A stretch of DNA of 64,000 nt, from positions 4,511,501 to 4,575,500 of the forward strand of contig NZ_CP108644.1 of assembly GCF_041435495.1 (NCBI RefSeq), read 5' to 3'. Each line of letters begins with the position of its first letter. Positions within the stretch are counted from its first letter, which is position 1. The translations under genes and the position numbers were made by a program. The notes under the pieces are model-generated. The model was not told where the DNA came from. It made no database searches and saw only the letters and a list, made by a program, of their open reading frames with translations. This document shows, piece after piece, positions 1 to 8,991 of this stretch. This DNA comes from Streptomyces sp. NBC_01116 (GTDB lineage Bacteria; Actinomycetota; Actinomycetes; Streptomycetales; Streptomycetaceae).

Positions 1-448
1 GGGTGTGGCGCCGGCCGAAGTGCCGTGCGTCGGCCGCGCGGGAGGAGATCTGCGGCCGCCAGCCCGCACGTCCCGCGCTCGCGTGGTCGAGCGTGGCGAT
101 GCCGATGCCGACGTGGAACGGCTCGGTGTGCGTGACGTTCGTGGTCGGGACCAGCCCGATGCGGGTGGTGAGCGGCGCGAGGTGGGCCGCGAGCAGCACC
201 GCGTCCACACTGCCCCGGACCCGGTCGGTGCGGTCGTCGGGCCGGTGGAAGGCGGCGGACTGAAGGCCGAGCGCGTCCTCGAAGGTGACGTAGTCGAGCA
301 GGCCGTGCTCGGCCTCGGCGACCAGCCCGGCCCAGTACGCGGCCGAGAGCAGCTCCGAGGGCCGGGCGCCGGCGGCCCGCCACGCGGCCGGGTGCCAGCC
401 CGCGCCGTCGAGTGCGACGGCGAGACGCAGCGGGGTGTGGTCGGTCAT
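1..448 (-). CDS. LLM-class flavin-dependent oxidoreductase, partial (C-terminus beyond window)
   Basis: Luciferase-like (bacterial luciferase/F420 superfamily) monooxygenase, expected to oxidise a small organic substrate with reduced flavin. The visible 149 residues start MTDHTPLRLAVALDG and contain the family pattern of the first barrel strands: an early acidic loop (TFEDALG), the TTRIGLVPT strand and the HTEPFHVG..ATLDHASAGR segment. That last segment is the equivalent of the 'P..LA..A.TLDHLS.GR' signature. The ATG overlaps the TGA of the upstream LLM gene by 4 bp (ATGA), so it is the third gene of an operon starting at 3071. The rest of the gene lies outside the window. The substrate is unknown; family assignment is solid. 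Confidence 0.85.
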   Translation of the reverse strand, partial: MTDHTPLRLAVALDGAGWHPAAWRAAGARPSELLSAAYWAGLVAEAEHGLLDYVTFEDALGLQSAAFHRPDDRTDRVRGSVDAVLLAAHLAPLTTRIGLVPTTNVTHTEPFHVGIGIATLDHASAGRAGWRPQISSRAADARHFGRRHT

Positions 449-1806
449 GCGGGGCTCTCCTTCTCCTCGTCCGGGGCCCGCCGGGGCGTACCGGAGTGCG
501 GGCCGAGGTGGTCCCGCAGGGTCGTTCCCGTGTAGTCCGCGCGGAACGAGCCCTTCTCCTGGAGCAGCGGCACCACCCGGTCCACCACGTCGTCCAGGCC
601 GCCGGGGGTCAGATGGGGGACGAGGACGAAACCGTCGGCGCCCTCCGTCTGCACGAAGTGGTCGATGGCGTCGGCGACCGTGCGCGGGCTGCCCACGAAC
701 GTCGGACGGCCGCCGACCTCGATGACCAGCTCCCGTATCGACAGACCGCGTTCCCCGGCGAGTTCGCGCCACCGCCGGGCGGTCGCGGCCCGGTCCCGGC
801 GGAAGACGGAGTGCCCCTTCAGGAAGTGGGCGTCGTCCTGCGGCTCGATGCCGGGCAGCGGTCCGTCCGGGTCGTAGGCGGACAGGTCACGGCCCCAGAC
901 GGCCTCCAGGTGGGCGATGGCGGTCTGCGGGCTCACCAGGTCGCGGGCGATCTCGTCCGCGTACGCCGCCGCTTCCGCGTCGGTGTCGGCGACGACCGCG
1001 TTGGCGGTGGGGAGGATCAGCAGCTCGTCGGGGCTCCGCCCGTACGTCGCGAGACGCCGTTTCACGTCCCGGTAGAAGTCGCGGGCCGCGTCGAGCCGGT
1101 TGTGCTTGCTGAAGACGACCTCTGCCTCCGCGGCGGCGAACTCGCGGCCCGCGTCGGACTCGCCGGACTGGATGATCACGGGGCGCCCCTGCGGGCCCGG
1201 CGGGGTGGTGAACCGGCCCGCGACGTCGAAGTGCCGCCCGCGGTGGGCGAAGCGGCCCGCCCCGGCCCGCGCGAACACCCCCGAGGCGGCGTCGGCGCGC
1301 AGGTCGTCCTCCTCCCAGCTGTCCCACAGCAGGCGGGCCACGGAGAGGAACTCGGCCGCGCGGGAGTAGCGGTCGGCCTCGGGCAGGAAGCCGCCCCGGC
1401 GGAAGTTCTCGCCGGTGAAGGCGTCGTTGCTGGTGACCACGTTCCAGGCGGCCCGCCCGCCGCTGAGGTGGTCGAGCGTCGCGAACCGGCGCGCCACCTC
1501 GTACGGCTCGTTGTAGGTCGCGTTGACCGTGGCGGCGAGCCCGAGGCGGGTGGTGACGGCGGCCAGGGCGCTCAGCACGGTCAGGTTCTCCGGGCGTCCC
1601 GCGATGTCCAGGTCGTAGACCTGCCCCTTGTGCTCGCGCAGCCGCAGTCCTTCGGCGAGGAAGAAGAAGTCGAACTTCCCGCGCTCGACGGTCCGCGCGA
1701 GCCGGACGAAGGAGTCGATCGCGATCTGGCTCCCGGACCGGGGGTCCGACCAGACGGTCACGTTGTGGATCCCGGGCAGCTGGGCGGCGAGGTGTATCTG
1801 TCTCAT
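445..1806 (-). CDS. NtaA/SnaA/DszA-type FMN-dependent monooxygenase
   Basis: 453-residue LLM flavin monooxygenase of the nitrilotriacetate/pristinamycin/dibenzothiophene monooxygenase subgroup. These enzymes use FMNH2 from a separate reductase. Visible signatures are FDFFFLAEGL near residue 40, the TTRLGLAATVNATYNEPY..ARRFATLDHLS stretch (the subfamily's most conserved segment), AAWNVVTS, and RPVIIQSGESDAGREFAA near residue 230, which forms the phosphate-binding part of the flavin site. Length is normal for the subgroup. Start chosen at 1806 because AAGGAGGGG lies just upstream. Both ends overlap neighbours by ATGA, giving MFS-LLM-LLM translational coupling. The set resembles sulfur- or nitrogen-scavenging operons, but no substrate can be read from sequence. 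Confidence 0.9.
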   Translation of the reverse strand: MRQIHLAAQLPGIHNVTVWSDPRSGSQIAIDSFVRLARTVERGKFDFFFLAEGLRLREHKGQVYDLDIAGRPENLTVLSALAAVTTRLGLAATVNATYNEPYEVARRFATLDHLSGGRAAWNVVTSNDAFTGENFRRGGFLPEADRYSRAAEFLSVARLLWDSWEEDDLRADAASGVFARAGAGRFAHRGRHFDVAGRFTTPPGPQGRPVIIQSGESDAGREFAAAEAEVVFSKHNRLDAARDFYRDVKRRLATYGRSPDELLILPTANAVVADTDAEAAAYADEIARDLVSPQTAIAHLEAVWGRDLSAYDPDGPLPGIEPQDDAHFLKGHSVFRRDRAATARRWRELAGERGLSIRELVIEVGGRPTFVGSPRTVADAIDHFVQTEGADGFVLVPHLTPGGLDDVVDRVVPLLQEKGSFRADYTGTTLRDHLGPHSGTPRRAPDEEKESPA

Positions 1807-3071
1807 GCCTGCCCCTCCTTGCCGGCGGTCGTAGCTGTCGCGGTGACGTTCCGCCGGGTGGGGAAGCCCGCGCCACGGGCGTACAGCACGACCGCGATCA
1901 CCGGCAGCAGGAGCAGCAGGACGGCCCAGGGGAAGGAGTCGCTGCCGGTGGCGTCGAGGAGGATCCCGCCGACGATGCCGCCGGCCGCCATCGCGACGTT
2001 CCAGAGCGTGACCAGCATCGCCTGGGCCGCGTCGGCGGACTCCCCGCCCGCGTCGCCCGCGGCGGTCTGGAGCAGGGTGGGCATCCCGCCCCAGCCCAGG
2101 CCCCACAGCACGGCGGCGGCGTAGACGAGCGCGGTGGTGTCGGAGAGCACGGCCAGGAGGGCCGCGGCGACGGCGACCAGCAGGGCGCCCGCGATGGTCA
2201 GGCCGCGCAGCCGGTCGTGGATCAGGACCCCGGTGATCCAGATGCTCGCCAGTGAGGCGGCTCCGAAGACCAGCAGGATCAGCCCGGTGGAGCCGCCGAG
2301 GCCGAGGTCCTCCAGATACGTGGCGATGTACGCGTACAGGATGGTGTGGGCGAGGACGAAGACCAGCGTGACGAACAGGACCGGGCTCACCCCCGGGATG
2401 CGCAGGGTCCGCAGCATCTTCGGCCGTTCGCCGCGGCCCTGCCCGGGGAAGTCCGGCACGGCCGCGGAGATCCACAGCAGGAGCAGCACGGTGAGCCCGG
2501 TCATGGAGAGGAACGCCACCCGCCAGCCGAGCGCGTCGCCGAGGAACGTACCGGCGGGCACACCGAGCGAGAGGGCCACCGGGATCCCCGCCATGGCGAC
2601 GGCGATGGCCTTGCCCTGGAGGTGCGCGGGGGCCATCCGCCGCGCGTACCCGGCGAGCAGCGCCCAGGCCAGACCGGCCGCGACCCCGGCGACGAACCGT
2701 GCCGCCATCGTCAGTTCGTAGACGGACGACAGAGCGGTGACGGTGTTGGCGAGGGCGAAGCCGCCCATCGCGGCGAGCAGCAGCCGCTTGCGCCGCCATG
2801 CGGCGGTGGCCGCCGTCAGCGGGATCGCGGTGAGGGCGGTGCCGATCGCGTAGACCGTCACCGTCTGACCGGTCGCGGACTCGCTCACCCGGAGGTCCGC
2901 GCTCATCGCGGGGAGCAGACCCGCGGGGAGGGTCTCGGTGAGGCTCGTGATGAAGACGGCGGTGGCGAGGGCGAGCAGGGCGAGCAGCGGGAGCTTCTGC
3001 TGCGCCCTGTCCCCGCTCCGGGGCTCCGGTGCCGCCGGGGAGGCGGCGGCCGTGTCGGGTGCGGTGCTCAT
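1803..3071 (-). CDS. MFS transporter (DHA1-like, 12 TM)
   Basis: 422-residue major facilitator superfamily permease. A cytoplasmic Ala/Pro-rich N-terminus (about 30 residues) precedes hydrophobic segments starting at LLALLALATAVFITS. The TM2-TM3 loop carries a basic WRRKRLLL version of motif A, and the TM4/5 region has the GVPAGTFLGDALGWR motif typical of drug:H+ antiporters (arabinose-efflux/Cmx-like). It leads an operon with two LLM monooxygenases, so it may import their substrate or export a product. The start at 3071 has a GGAG ribosome site about 7 nt upstream. The intergenic region to the divergent SARP gene contains two sets of direct repeats. Transport direction is unproven. Confidence 0.88.
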   Translation of the reverse strand: MSTAPDTAAASPAAPEPRSGDRAQQKLPLLALLALATAVFITSLTETLPAGLLPAMSADLRVSESATGQTVTVYAIGTALTAIPLTAATAAWRRKRLLLAAMGGFALANTVTALSSVYELTMAARFVAGVAAGLAWALLAGYARRMAPAHLQGKAIAVAMAGIPVALSLGVPAGTFLGDALGWRVAFLSMTGLTVLLLLWISAAVPDFPGQGRGERPKMLRTLRIPGVSPVLFVTLVFVLAHTILYAYIATYLEDLGLGGSTGLILLVFGAASLASIWITGVLIHDRLRGLTIAGALLVAVAAALLAVLSDTTALVYAAAVLWGLGWGGMPTLLQTAAGDAGGESADAAQAMLVTLWNVAMAAGGIVGGILLDATGSDSFPWAVLLLLLPVIAVVLYARGAGFPTRRNVTATATTAGKEGQA

Positions 3072-3106
3072 GCGGGCTGCTCCAAGGGGCCGGGGTGGCG
3101 GGTGGT

Positions 3107-3145
3107 GGTGGCTCGGTGAGGTGGCTCGGTCAGGTGGCCGGGTGA
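3107..3145. repeat. Three tandem 13-bp direct repeats in divergent promoter region
   Basis: Three head-to-tail copies: GGTGGCTCGGTGA (3107-3119), GGTGGCTCGGTCA (3120-3132) and GGTGGCCGGGTGA (3133-3145). They lie between the MFS and SARP genes, closer to the MFS start, in non-coding DNA. They could be a regulator binding array or slippage-generated repeats; no known box matches. Confidence 0.6.
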
Positions 3146-3168
3146 CGGCACGACTGTGCGCCGCAGGG

Positions 3169-3190
3169 CTTCGGGAAACCTTCGGGAACG
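3169..3190. promoter_or_regulatory. Candidate SARP operator: 11-bp direct repeat upstream of the regulator gene
   Basis: CTTCGGGAAAC (3169-3179) is directly followed by CTTCGGGAACG (3180-3190). SARP regulators bind heptameric direct repeats phased at 11 or 22 bp, and this TTCGGGAA pair has that phasing. It lies about 28 bp upstream of a possible -10 (TACGGT, 3218-3223) that would start transcription at the ATG at 3231. That is farther than the usual distance, so either autoregulation or control of the divergent MFS operon is possible. Confidence 0.45.
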
Positions 3191-3230
3191 CTGACGACCG
3201 GCTCCTTTCCCCGCATGTACGGTGGCGCGT

Positions 3231-6200
3231 ATGCGGTTTGGGGTGCTCGGGCCACTGGTGGTGGGGGACGGCGAGGGGAACGACGTGGTCGTCCCCGAGC
3301 GCAAGGTCCGGGCCCTGCTGGCGGACCTCCTCGCCCACGACGGCGGCCCGGTCGCCGCCGACCGGCTCATCCACGACCTCTGGGGCGACGCACCGCCCGG
3401 GAATCCCTCGGGTGCTCTCCAGGCCAAGGTCTCCCAACTGCGCCGGGTGCTCGGCCGCGACCGCGTGGTCCGCCAGCCCCCGGGGTACCGGCTGCGGCTG
3501 GAGCGCGGTACGGACGAGGTGGACGCCGACCGCTTCAGGGCCCTGGTGACCGAGGCCCGCCCCGTACGGGATCCCCACGCGCGGGCCGCCCTGCTCACCG
3601 AGGCCCTCGGGCTGTGGCGGGGCCCCGCGTACGCGGACTTCGCGGACGCCGCGTTCGCCCGGGAGGCCGTCCAGCGCCTCGCGGAACAGCGGCTGTCCGT
3701 GCTGGAGGAGCAGGCGGAGGCACGCTGGGAGGCGGGGGACCACGTGCTGCTCGCCGGAGAGCTGGCCGATCTCGTCGCCCGGCACCCGCTGCGGGAGCGG
3801 CTGCGCGCGGTCCAGATGCGGGCGCTCTACTCGGCGGGGCGCCAGAGCGAGGCGCTCGCGTCGTACGACGACCTCAGGGGCCGGCTCGTCGAGGAGCTGG
3901 GTGTCGACCCCGGCCCCGAACTCGCGTCCCTGCACCGGGCGGTGCTCCGGCAGGACCCGCTGCTGATGGGACTTCACGTGTCCCGGGTATCCCAGGTGTC
4001 CCAAGTGCCTCAGTCTGCCTGGACACCTCAGGCTTCCCGGACGCCTCAGGCTCCTCCGACTCCTCAGGCTCCACCGACTCCTCCGGCACCTCAAGGTCCT
4101 CCGGCGCCTCGGCTTTCCCGCGGGCCTCAGGGGAACCTTCCGCTGCCCCTCACGCCCCTCGTCGGCCGCCGCCGGGCGCTCGCCCGGATCTCCCGGCTCC
4201 TGGCCGACGAGCGGCTGGTGACCCTCACCGGGCCCGGCGGGGTCGGCAAGACCCGGCTGGCGGTCGCCGCGGCCACCGCCGAGAGGGACCGTGCGGCGGC
4301 GGGCGGCCCGGGGCACGGTGTGGGCGGCAGGGACGGCACGGACGGCGAGGGTCGCGGGGACGGGCCGGGAGGCGGCGGCCCGGGGGACGGCGTCTGGCTC
4401 GTCGAGTTCGCGGGCGTCCGTACGGGCACGCCCGCCGACCTGGCCCAGATCGTTGCCGCCGCCCTGGGCGTCCGGGACGACGCCGCGAGCGCCGCGCCGG
4501 GCGTCGGACCCGGCGCCCTGTCCCTGCCGCACCGCCTGGCCGCCGCCCTGCGCGACCGCCGGACCCTGCTGGTCCTGGACAACTGCGAGCACGTCGTGGA
4601 CGCCGCCGCCGGACTCGCCGAGCTGCTCCTGCGCACCGCACCCGGGCTGCGCGTCCTCGCCACCGGCCAGGAGCCCCTCGGCCTGGCGGGCGAGGCGGTG
4701 TTCCTGGTCGAGCCGCTCCCGCCCGCCGACGCCGCCCGGCTGTTCGTGGAGCGCGCCGGGTCCTCCGCCCCCGGCTTCCCCCGCGATCCGGACGGGCCCG
4801 AGCGCGAGGCCGTCGTCGAGATATGCCGCCGCCTCGACGGCATCCCGCTGGCACTGGAACTCGCCGCCACCCGCGTACGGGTGCTGGGAGTACGGGAGTT
4901 GGCGGCGCGACTGAGCGACCGCTTCCGGGTCCTGACCACCGGACAGCGGGGCGCCCCGGCCCGCCAGCAGACTCTGCGGGCGGTGATCGACTGGAGCTGG
5001 GAGCTGCTCGGGGAACCCGAGCGCGTGGTCCTGCGCCGTCTCGCCGTCCACCGGGACGGCTGCGATCTCGCCGCGGCCGAGGCCGTGTGCGCGGGGGACG
5101 GTGTCGCCCGGGAGGACGTGCTCGACCTCGTCGGGCGGCTCGTCGACCGGTCCCTCGTGGTCGTGGCGAACGGTCCCGACGGGCCCCGCTACCGGCTCCT
5201 GGAGTCCGTCGCCGCGTACGCGACGGAGCAACTGCACGCGACGGAGGGCCTCGCGGCCGTACGCGACCGTCATCTGCGGCACTACCTCGCGCTCGCGGAG
5301 CGCGCCGAACCTCGGCTGCGCGGCGCGGAGCAACGCCGTTGGCTGGACCGGCTGGACGCCGAGGCCGGGAATCTGCGGGCGGCCCTCGACGAGGCGGTCC
5401 GCCGCGCGTCGGCCTCCCCGGGCGCGTCGGCCTCTCCCGGTGCGCCGACCGCCCCGACCGCCCCGGGTGCGGCGGGTGCGGCGGGTGCGGAGGCTGCGGC
5501 GGGTGAGGTCGTGCGGCCGGCCGCGGCGCTGGCTTGGTGGTGGCTGCTGCGAGGCCGCCTCACCGAGGCGCGGCGGAGTCTGCGGGCGGTTCTGACGGCC
5601 GTCCCCGGGGGATCCGCGGACACGGCCGAACTCGTGCTCCTGCACCGGGCGTTCGCCCTGCTCACCGGAGATGCCGGAGACGCCGGTGCGACCGAGGGCG
5701 GGACCAGGATCGGGGCCGAGGGCGGGGCCGGGACCGAGGCCGGGACCGGGGCCGGGATCGAGGTCACGGCCGAGGGTGTCGTCGACCCCGTGCGGCGGGC
5801 CCGTGCGTTGTGGCTGTGCGCGTACGGCCTGTTCAGCGCGGGTGACACAGCCGGGGGCGAGGCGCTGAACGCCCGGGCGCTCGCCCTGTTCACCGCCGCG
5901 GACGACCCGTGGGGCACCGCGGCCGCGCTCGGCCTGCGGTCGACGCTCGCGCTGGTCGGCGGGGACCTGGCGGGCCTGGGCCGCGACGGGCTGCGCAGCG
6001 CCGCGCTCTTCCGCGAACTGGGCGATCGCTGGGGTGAGTTGCAGACGGTGTCGCCACTCGCCGCGCTCGCCGAGATCAGGGGCGCTTACGAGGAGGCCGG
6101 GCGACGGCAGCACGAGGGCCTGCGGATGGCGCGGGAGCTGGGGCTTGAGGCGGAGGTGTCGGCGCGGCTCTCCGGGCTCGGCCGGCTGGCGTTGCTCGCC

Positions 6201-6890
6201 CGCGACTGGGACCGGGCCCGTGACCTGCACGAGCGGGCGCGGCGCATCGCCGCCGAGCAGGGCTACACGTACGGCGAGATCCACTCCGGAATGGGCCTCG
6301 CCCTCGGCGCCCGCCGCTCCGGTGACCTCGACGTGGCCGAGGCGCACCTCCTGCGCATCCGCGACGGGTTCGCCGCCGTGTCGTCCCGGGCGGGCGACCA
6401 CCTGCTCTGCGCGGAGCTCGGCTTCATCGCCGAACTCCGGGGCGAGGCGGGCCCGGCCGCCGCGCACCACCTGCGTGGCCTGGCCGTCGCCCGCGTGCTC
6501 GCCGAGCCGCGCGCCCTGGCGCTGTCGCTGGAGGGCCTGGCAGGGGCGGCGGCCCTGGTGGGGCGCGTGCCGGAGGCCGACTGCGCCGCCCGCCTCCTCG
6601 GCGCGGCCGCCGCGGCCCGACGCCGTGCCGGAGCCCCGCTGCCGCCCGCCGAACGGGCCGACGTCGACCGCGTCACGGCGGCGGCCGGGGCCGTCCTGGG
6701 CGGACCGGCGTTCACGGAGGCGTTCGACCGGGGTGGCGGGGAGAGCGCCGAGGACGCGGTGCGCGAGGCGCGGGCGCTGCTGGCCCGCCCCGAGCCTTCC
6801 GCGCCCCCCGAGCCCCTCGCGCCCCCCGAGCCTTCATGGACCTCCGAGCCCTCAGGGCCTTCCGCGACCCCGAGCCTTCCGCGCCCCTGA
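3231..6890 (+). CDS. AfsR/SARP-family transcriptional regulator with NB-ARC ATPase and TPR
   Basis: 1219-residue large SARP. Residues 1-95 form an OmpR-like DNA-binding domain (MRFGVLGPLVV, SQLRRVLG), 100-245 the bacterial transcriptional activation domain, and 250-305 a Pro/Gln/Ser-rich linker of degenerate TPQAP repeats. An ATPase follows, with the Walker A GPGGVGKT near 330, the Walker B-like LLVLDNCEH near 446, the RVLATGQEPL segment, and a winged-helix LELAATRVRVLGVRELAARL region. The rest is TPR-like helices ending in a Glu-Pro-Ser tail. ATP binding probably gates promoter activation. The ATG at 3231 is preferred over the GTG at 3222 because a -10-like TACGGT sits 7 nt before it, suggesting a leaderless mRNA. 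It is divergent from the MFS-monooxygenase operon, its likely target. Confidence 0.9.
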   Translation: MRFGVLGPLVVGDGEGNDVVVPERKVRALLADLLAHDGGPVAADRLIHDLWGDAPPGNPSGALQAKVSQLRRVLGRDRVVRQPPGYRLRLERGTDEVDADRFRALVTEARPVRDPHARAALLTEALGLWRGPAYADFADAAFAREAVQRLAEQRLSVLEEQAEARWEAGDHVLLAGELADLVARHPLRERLRAVQMRALYSAGRQSEALASYDDLRGRLVEELGVDPGPELASLHRAVLRQDPLLMGLHVSRVSQVSQVPQSAWTPQASRTPQAPPTPQAPPTPPAPQGPPAPRLSRGPQGNLPLPLTPLVGRRRALARISRLLADERLVTLTGPGGVGKTRLAVAAATAERDRAAAGGPGHGVGGRDGTDGEGRGDGPGGGGPGDGVWLVEFAGVRTGTPADLAQIVAAALGVRDDAASAAPGVGPGALSLPHRLAAALRDRRTLLVLDNCEHVVDAAAGLAELLLRTAPGLRVLATGQEPLGLAGEAVFLVEPLPPADAARLFVERAGSSAPGFPRDPDGPEREAVVEICRRLDGIPLALELAATRVRVLGVRELAARLSDRFRVLTTGQRGAPARQQTLRAVIDWSWELLGEPERVVLRRLAVHRDGCDLAAAEAVCAGDGVAREDVLDLVGRLVDRSLVVVANGPDGPRYRLLESVAAYATEQLHATEGLAAVRDRHLRHYLALAERAEPRLRGAEQRRWLDRLDAEAGNLRAALDEAVRRASASPGASASPGAPTAPTAPGAAGAAGAEAAAGEVVRPAAALAWWWLLRGRLTEARRSLRAVLTAVPGGSADTAELVLLHRAFALLTGDAGDAGATEGGTRIGAEGGAGTEAGTGAGIEVTAEGVVDPVRRARALWLCAYGLFSAGDTAGGEALNARALALFTAADDPWGTAAALGLRSTLALVGGDLAGLGRDGLRSAALFRELGDRWGELQTVSPLAALAEIRGAYEEAGRRQHEGLRMARELGLEAEVSARLSGLGRLALLARDWDRARDLHERARRIAAEQGYTYGEIHSGMGLALGARRSGDLDVAEAHLLRIRDGFAAVSSRAGDHLLCAELGFIAELRGEAGPAAAHHLRGLAVARVLAEPRALALSLEGLAGAAALVGRVPEADCAARLLGAAAAARRRAGAPLPPAERADVDRVTAAAGAVLGGPAFTEAFDRGGGESAEDAVREARALLARPEPSAPPEPLAPPEPSWTSEPSGPSATPSLPRP

Positions 6891-7062
6891 CAACGCGCCG
6901 CCAGGCCGCCCTGACACCGCGCCCCCGAGCACCTGCCGATACCTACCCGATACAGAGCCGTGCGGTGCTCGAAGCACACCCCTGACCAGCCGGAAGCGGT
7001 GCTCCCGGAGGCTGTCGACGTACCCGATCCCCGGTGTGCGCGAACGTCAGGAGAGCAGAGCC

Positions 7063-8088
7063 GTGCCGAGCCCACCGGAGGCCGCAGCGCTTCCCACGGA
7101 CGCGGAGCCCGCCCCCGGGCCCGCCCCCACCGGCCCCACCCGATGGGCCGGTCGGGCCGGTCGGGCCGGTCGGGCCGCCCGCCGCCCCGGTCCGTGGCTC
7201 GCCGCCGCAGCGCTCGTCTGGGCCGCGGCGATGGCGCTGCACGGATGGATTCCGAACGCGGGCGTCAACGCGGGCAGTCTCTTCCAGACGCTGCTGCCCT
7301 GGACCGGCCTCGGTGTGCCGGTGCTGCTCGGGCTCGCCGCCGTACGCCGGTCCCGGACCGCCGTCGCGGCGGCGCTCGTGCCCGCCGTCTTCTGGGCCAC
7401 GCTCTTCGGCGGCGCGCTCACCGACAAGCGTTCGGGCGGCGGTGATCTGACGGTGGTCAGCCACAACGTGGGCGAGGGGAACACCGACCCGGCCGGGACC
7501 GCGCGGATCCTCGCCGGGGCGGGCGCGGACGTGCTGGCGCTCGAAGAGCTGTCCGACGCGTCGGCGACCGTCTACTCCCGCGAACTGGCCACCGCCTACC
7601 CGCACCACGCGGTGGTCGGCGGGGTCGGCATCTGGAGCAGATATCCGCTGGCGGAGGTGGAGGCGGTGCCGATCATGCCGTGGACCCGCGCCCTGCGCGC
7701 CACGGCCCGGACCCCGGACGGGCCCGTCGCCGTGTACGCGGTCCATCTGGCGTCGGTGAGGGTCTCGGCGGCCGGTTTCACGACGGGCCGGCGCAACGAG
7801 GCGGCCCGCGAGCTGGCCGCCGCGCTCCGGGCGGAGACCGCGCCCCGGGTCGTGGTGCTGGGCGACTTCAACGGGACGTACGAGGACGGCGCGCTGGCCC
7901 CGGTGACCTCGCAGCTGCGTTCGGCGCAACGGGAGGCGGGCGACGGGCTCGGGTTCACCTGGCCCGCCGCGTTCCCGGTGGTCCGCATCGACGACGTGCT
8001 GGTGCGGGGGATGACCCCGCGCGCCGCCTGGACCCTGCCCGCCACCGGCAGCGACCACCTCCCGGTCGCGGCCACGGTGAGCCGGTGA
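7063..8088 (+). CDS. Endonuclease/exonuclease/phosphatase-family membrane protein
   Basis: 341-residue protein. The first 45 residues are Pro/Ala-rich. Three hydrophobic segments follow (WLAAAALVWAAAMALHGW; a central segment starting LLPWTGLGVPVLL; and a third starting VAAALVPAVFWAT), and then an EEP catalytic domain from about residue 126. Active-site motifs visible are SHNVGEGN (N), LALEELSD (catalytic Glu), AVYAVHL (strand with His), LGDFNGTYED (Asp/Asn pair) and the terminal GSDHLPV (general-base Asp-His). All essential residues are present, so it is probably active as an extracytoplasmic phosphodiesterase or nuclease, a topology common in Streptomyces. The GTG start at 7063 has CAGGAGAG 7 nt upstream. 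The 172-bp gap after the SARP gene contains no other gene. Confidence 0.85.
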   Translation: MPSPPEAAALPTDAEPAPGPAPTGPTRWAGRAGRAGRAARRPGPWLAAAALVWAAAMALHGWIPNAGVNAGSLFQTLLPWTGLGVPVLLGLAAVRRSRTAVAAALVPAVFWATLFGGALTDKRSGGGDLTVVSHNVGEGNTDPAGTARILAGAGADVLALEELSDASATVYSRELATAYPHHAVVGGVGIWSRYPLAEVEAVPIMPWTRALRATARTPDGPVAVYAVHLASVRVSAAGFTTGRRNEAARELAAALRAETAPRVVVLGDFNGTYEDGALAPVTSQLRSAQREAGDGLGFTWPAAFPVVRIDDVLVRGMTPRAAWTLPATGSDHLPVAATVSR

Positions 8089-8184
8089 CGTCCCGTGGCG
8101 GCCACGGTGTCCCGGTGACGCCCGGGTGACGAATCCGCCGCCGCGGGGGTGGACCGGTGACCGGGGCCCGCGCCCTCCCCCGAC

Positions 8185-8190
8185 TACGAT
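8185..8190 (+). promoter_or_regulatory. Putative -10 element (TACGAT) for the response-regulator operon
   Basis: TACGAT matches the streptomycete TAnnnT -10 pattern and would start transcription near 8197, a few bases before the ATG at 8204 and about 52 nt before the GTG at 8249. No convincing -35 was seen, so this is weak. Confidence 0.35.
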
Positions 8191-8248
8191 GCGAGCGAAA
8201 CCCATGACCCTGAACACCTCGAAGACCTCGAATGCCCAGGTAGGCAGC

Positions 8249-8974
8249 GTGTCCGAAGCCCGGGGCCCGGCCCCCGTCAGCGTGCTCGTGGTCGAGGACG
8301 ACGCCACCATCCGCCGCGCCGTCCAACTGGCCCTGGAACGCTACGGCTACCGGGTGGACGTGGCCGCCGACGGGCTCACCGGCCTGGAGGCCTTCCGGGC
8401 GGGCGCGCACGACCTGCTGATCCTCGACGTGATGCTGCCCGCGCTCGACGGCATCGGCCTCTGCCACCGTATCCGCGAGGAGAGCCCCGTCCCGGTCCTG
8501 ATGATGTCCGCCCGCGGCGACGCCCTCGACGTGGTCGCGGGTCTGGAGGCGGGGGCCGACGACTACGTCGTCAAGCCCGTCGACACCGGGGTCATGGTCG
8601 CCCGGATCCGCGCGTTGCTGCGCCGCGCCACCTTCCGCCCGGACGCGGAGGGACCCGGACCGGCCGGGAAGCCCGGCCGGTCCGAACACGTCCTGGTCTT
8701 CGGAGACCTCAGCGTCGACACGCTCGGCATGGAGGTGCGCCGGGCCGGCGAGACCGTGTCGCTGACGCCGACCGAGCTGCGCCTGCTGCTGGAGTTCGCC
8801 GCCGCGCCCGGCTCGGTGCTCGACCGCCGACGGCTGCTGCGCGACGTGTGGGACTACGGCTGGGAGGGCGACACCCGGGTCGTCGACCTGTGCGTCCTGC
8901 GGCTGCGCAAGAAGATCGGCAGCGGGCGGATCGAGACCGTCCGCGGCTTCGGTTACAAACTCGTCCGCGGCTGA
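8249..8974 (+). CDS. OmpR/PhoB-family response regulator (CseB-like)
   Basis: 241-residue two-component regulator. The receiver domain (residues 10-125) has the acidic pair in VEDDATIRR, the phospho-acceptor Asp in LLILDVMLPALDG, the conserved Ser/Thr region MMSARGD and the Lys in YVVKPVD. The winged-helix DNA-binding domain (about 145-240) has LTPTELRLLLEFAA and ends in the VRGFGYKLV signature. It resembles CseB-type regulators of cell-envelope stress. In-frame ATGs exist at 8189 and 8204; the GTG at 8249 is preferred for the AGGTAGG sequence just upstream and because it gives a standard N-terminus, but 8204 remains possible. It is followed after 17 bp by its sensor kinase and then a D,D-carboxypeptidase. 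Confidence 0.88.
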   Translation: MSEARGPAPVSVLVVEDDATIRRAVQLALERYGYRVDVAADGLTGLEAFRAGAHDLLILDVMLPALDGIGLCHRIREESPVPVLMMSARGDALDVVAGLEAGADDYVVKPVDTGVMVARIRALLRRATFRPDAEGPGPAGKPGRSEHVLVFGDLSVDTLGMEVRRAGETVSLTPTELRLLLEFAAAPGSVLDRRRLLRDVWDYGWEGDTRVVDLCVLRLRKKIGSGRIETVRGFGYKLVRG

Positions 8975-8991
8975 GCGGCCGGGCGGACGCC

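Noticed and set aside
3206..6470. Long alternative frames overlapping the SARP gene on both strands
   Set aside because: The SARP frame has contiguous DNA-binding, activation, ATPase and TPR motifs; the others are Arg/Gly/Pro-rich noise.
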